Shown piece after piece: positions 13,646 to 15,086 of a DNA stretch of 15,086 nt. The number at the start of each line of letters is the position of its first letter. The first letter of the stretch is position 1. The translations under genes and the position numbers were made by a program. The stretch is from DUSC01 sp964371125 (GTDB lineage Bacteria > Pseudomonadota > Alphaproteobacteria > Rhizobiales > Rhizobiaceae), in NCBI GenBank assembly GCA_964371125.1, contig CAYJMY010000122.1:1-15086 (forward strand). The letters run 5' to 3'. The notes beneath the pieces were generated by a model that was given only the letters and a program-made list of their open reading frames with translations, was not told where the DNA came from and did no database searches.

Positions 13646-14473
13646 TCAGCAGGACAGCAACCGATTCAATTGCGATTTCTGCAGGAGCGTCCGCGTGACG
13701 CCGCCGAAAGCCCATTCGCGCAACCGGCTGTGGCCATAAGCTCCGGCGACCAGCAGGTCCGATCCGGCGTCCGCGGCGAGCTTGACCAGGGTTTCGGCGG
13801 TCTCCGCCCCGCCCTCGCGCACGACCTCGGAGCGGGCGGTGACGCCGTGCTTCATCAGGAAGCGCACGACGTCGGCGACGCCCGACCGCGCCGCGCCGCC
13901 GGCCTCCTCCTCGACCGCTGCCACGAGAACCTCCGCCGCCGCGGTGAGGAAGGGTAGAGCGTCGACGACCGCGCGGCGCGCCTCCCTGGTGTCTTTCCAG
14001 GCGACGAGCACATTGCGCGCCGTGATTGGCGCGAGATCGCGCGAGGCAAACAGGACTGGCCGCCCCGCGGCGAGAACGAGCCCCCCGGCGTCGATCCGGC
14101 GTGCATGGTCGGCGAACGGGCCGATCGCCGGGCTGCCCGTGACGACCAGGTCGGCCGCACGAGCCTCCACCGCCAGCGCCTGCGTGGGATTCGCGACGAA
14201 GCCGCGCCAGGAAACGCGGACGTCGTCGCCCATCAGCGACTCGAATTCGCCCCGCAGAGCCTCCAGACGGGCCTCGATCTCCTCGACCTGGGCCCCCAGG
14301 ACCCCCCCGGCGACCGAAATGCCGTCGCTGCCCGGCAACACCACCGGCGCTTCGGCGGCGGCGAAGGCGATCAGGTCGGCCTCGAAGCGGCGGGCGAGCG
14401 CCGAAGCGAATTCCAGCCTCGGCGCCGCCGGCTCGTCGATGTCGAGCTGCGCCATGATGGTGTTGTAGATCAT
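13646..14473 (-). CDS. Universal stress protein (UspA family)
   Basis: This 275-aa protein is twice the single-domain length and probably holds two Usp folds. The N-terminal half (about 1-140) is a degenerate Usp-like domain with DLVVTGSPAIG. The C-terminal half (about 150-275) has NVLVAWKDTREARRAV and ends with LLVAGAYGHSRLREWAFGG, close to the ATP-binding pattern G-2x-G-9x-G(S/T). Such proteins support survival under starvation, low oxygen or redox stress. The ATG at 14471-14473 has GGGAG about 11 bases upstream; longer in-frame starts would add 35 poorly conserved residues. It lies between raiA/HPF and the COG2187 gene on the same strand. No Fnr-type box is visible upstream. Confidence 0.88.
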   Translation of the reverse strand: MIYNTIMAQLDIDEPAAPRLEFASALARRFEADLIAFAAAEAPVVLPGSDGISVAGGVLGAQVEEIEARLEALRGEFESLMGDDVRVSWRGFVANPTQALAVEARAADLVVTGSPAIGPFADHARRIDAGGLVLAAGRPVLFASRDLAPITARNVLVAWKDTREARRAVVDALPFLTAAAEVLVAAVEEEAGGAARSGVADVVRFLMKHGVTARSEVVREGGAETAETLVKLAADAGSDLLVAGAYGHSRLREWAFGGVTRTLLQKSQLNRLLSC

Positions 14474-14625
14474 TCGGTCCTGTCTCCCTTGCCAATCAAC
14501 GTCTTGAGGCGATCTCCGCGCTCTCTTCCGTCGCCCGTCGCGGCGCGCGGGCCTTGCGAAACCGGCACTCTTCACCATGTCCGGGAGCGGCGGGAACGCG
14601 GCAAAGCCATCGCGATTCGCCGGCT

Positions 14626-14955
14626 TCAGTGTCCGGAAGTCTCCCGCTTGCGCTCGAGAAGCAGTCGTCCGGCGGCATCGAATGCCTCATGGACGGCAAG
14701 CGCAACGTTTTCAGAGGCTTCGCCGAAATCTACGGTGCGCGTGACGTCGATGTCCGGCCCGGGGACCTCGACCTTCAGGTGAACCTTGAAAGTGCGCCCG
14801 CCCAGCTTCTTCTTCTGCGGCGCCTCGATCACCACCTCGCAGCCGACGATTCGCGGAAAGACCTTCTCGAGCTCCCCGATGCGGCGCCGGACATGGCCTT
14901 CGATCGCTTCGGAGGGCTCGATATTGCGAAAAGTAATCCTGGGTTCGCTCTGCAT
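14626..14955 (-). CDS. RaiA/HPF family ribosome hibernation factor
   Basis: This 109-aa protein belongs to the ribosome-associated inhibitor/hibernation-promoting family, formerly called sigma-54 modulation proteins. These bind the 30S decoding channel and silence ribosomes in stationary or stress conditions. The sequence has the expected start (RITFRNIEPSEAIEGHVRRR), the following LEKVFPRIVGCEVVIE strand and a second half KVHLKVEVPGPDIDVTRTVD. The last helix is HEAFDAAGRLLLERKRE. It is a short-type member without the long-HPF C-terminal dimerisation domain. The housekeeping HPF of such organisms is usually a long form near rpoN, so this is probably an extra, stress-linked copy. The ATG is at 14953-14955 and the upstream Shine-Dalgarno is weak. 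Confidence 0.88.
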   Translation of the reverse strand: MQSEPRITFRNIEPSEAIEGHVRRRIGELEKVFPRIVGCEVVIEAPQKKKLGGRTFKVHLKVEVPGPDIDVTRTVDFGEASENVALAVHEAFDAAGRLLLERKRETSGH

Positions 14956-15086
14956 TTTGCCGTGTTCCTTCAGTTCGCGCCGCAGCCGGAAAGACCGCGG
15001 CTACATCGTCATCTCCTGCCCCGGCCCGCCAAGGCGCGGCGGCGCCGGGCGTTAAGGCAAAGGAGCCGCCCTGGGCCACACGGGGG

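Noticed and set aside
14480..14500. TTGATTGGCAA (minus strand) before the universal stress gene as an Fnr box
   Set aside because: Only the first half-site matches; the second half lacks the TCAA end and the spacing is wrong.
14711..15079. Minus-strand frame reaching the right edge as a partial gene
   Set aside because: It overlaps raiA for most of its length and has no recognisable motif. The 131 bases right of raiA have no supportable gene.

Overview
The window is GC-rich DNA from an alphaproteobacterium, most likely of the order Hyphomicrobiales (Rhizobiales). Evidence for this is a rhizobial-style SitABCD manganese transporter next to a cysteine-free Fur/Mur-type regulator, a LacI-regulated sugar-binding protein, and a stress-gene set preceded by TTGAC-N4-GTCAA boxes of the Fnr/FixK type. 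I found no tRNA, rRNA, CRISPR array, insertion sequence or phage gene. Genus-level placement is inference.

Left part (1-3956), carbohydrate use: a periplasmic sugar-binding protein of an ABC importer (minus strand) is divergent from a LacI-family repressor (plus strand). Their shared spacer carries two copies of CAATCGATTA exactly 32 bp apart, probably the repressor's operators. A perfect hairpin lies just past the binding-protein gene. Convergent to lacI is uxaC (uronate isomerase). It is interrupted by a run of 10 N, an assembly gap that makes an intact gene look frameshifted.

Middle part (4058-8182), manganese homeostasis: a Fur/Mur-type regulator (minus) is divergent from a four-gene sitABCD operon (lipoprotein, ATPase, two permeases) whose genes overlap by 4 bases at each junction. 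A 19-bp inverted repeat (ATTGCAAA-CGA-TTTGCAAT) sits at the -35 element of the sit promoter, and a related GCAATTGC lies in the regulator's own promoter. The regulator's transcript may be leaderless.

Right part (8358-15086), redox and stress: an orphan FAD/NAD(P) ferredoxin reductase is followed by a zinc alcohol dehydrogenase, Hsp20, a divergent PRPP-synthetase paralogue, a COG2187 kinase-like protein, a universal stress protein and a RaiA/HPF ribosome-hibernation factor. The dehydrogenase has one perfect TTGAC-N4-GTCAA box upstream, and the hsp20/prs spacer has two. This suggests one low-oxygen or redox-responsive regulon covering aldehyde/alcohol redox, protein protection, nucleotide metabolism and ribosome silencing. 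In the hsp20/prs spacer each box lies 31-32 bp (centre to centre) from a plausible -10 element pointing at one of the two genes. The prs paralogue has no Shine-Dalgarno and its predicted transcription start falls on the ATG, so it too may be leaderless. All individual genes belong to known families. The least described element is the shared box architecture of the stress island, together with a protein-like peptide tail without a start codon between the dehydrogenase and hsp20. The last 130 bases (14956-15086) show no gene that I can support.
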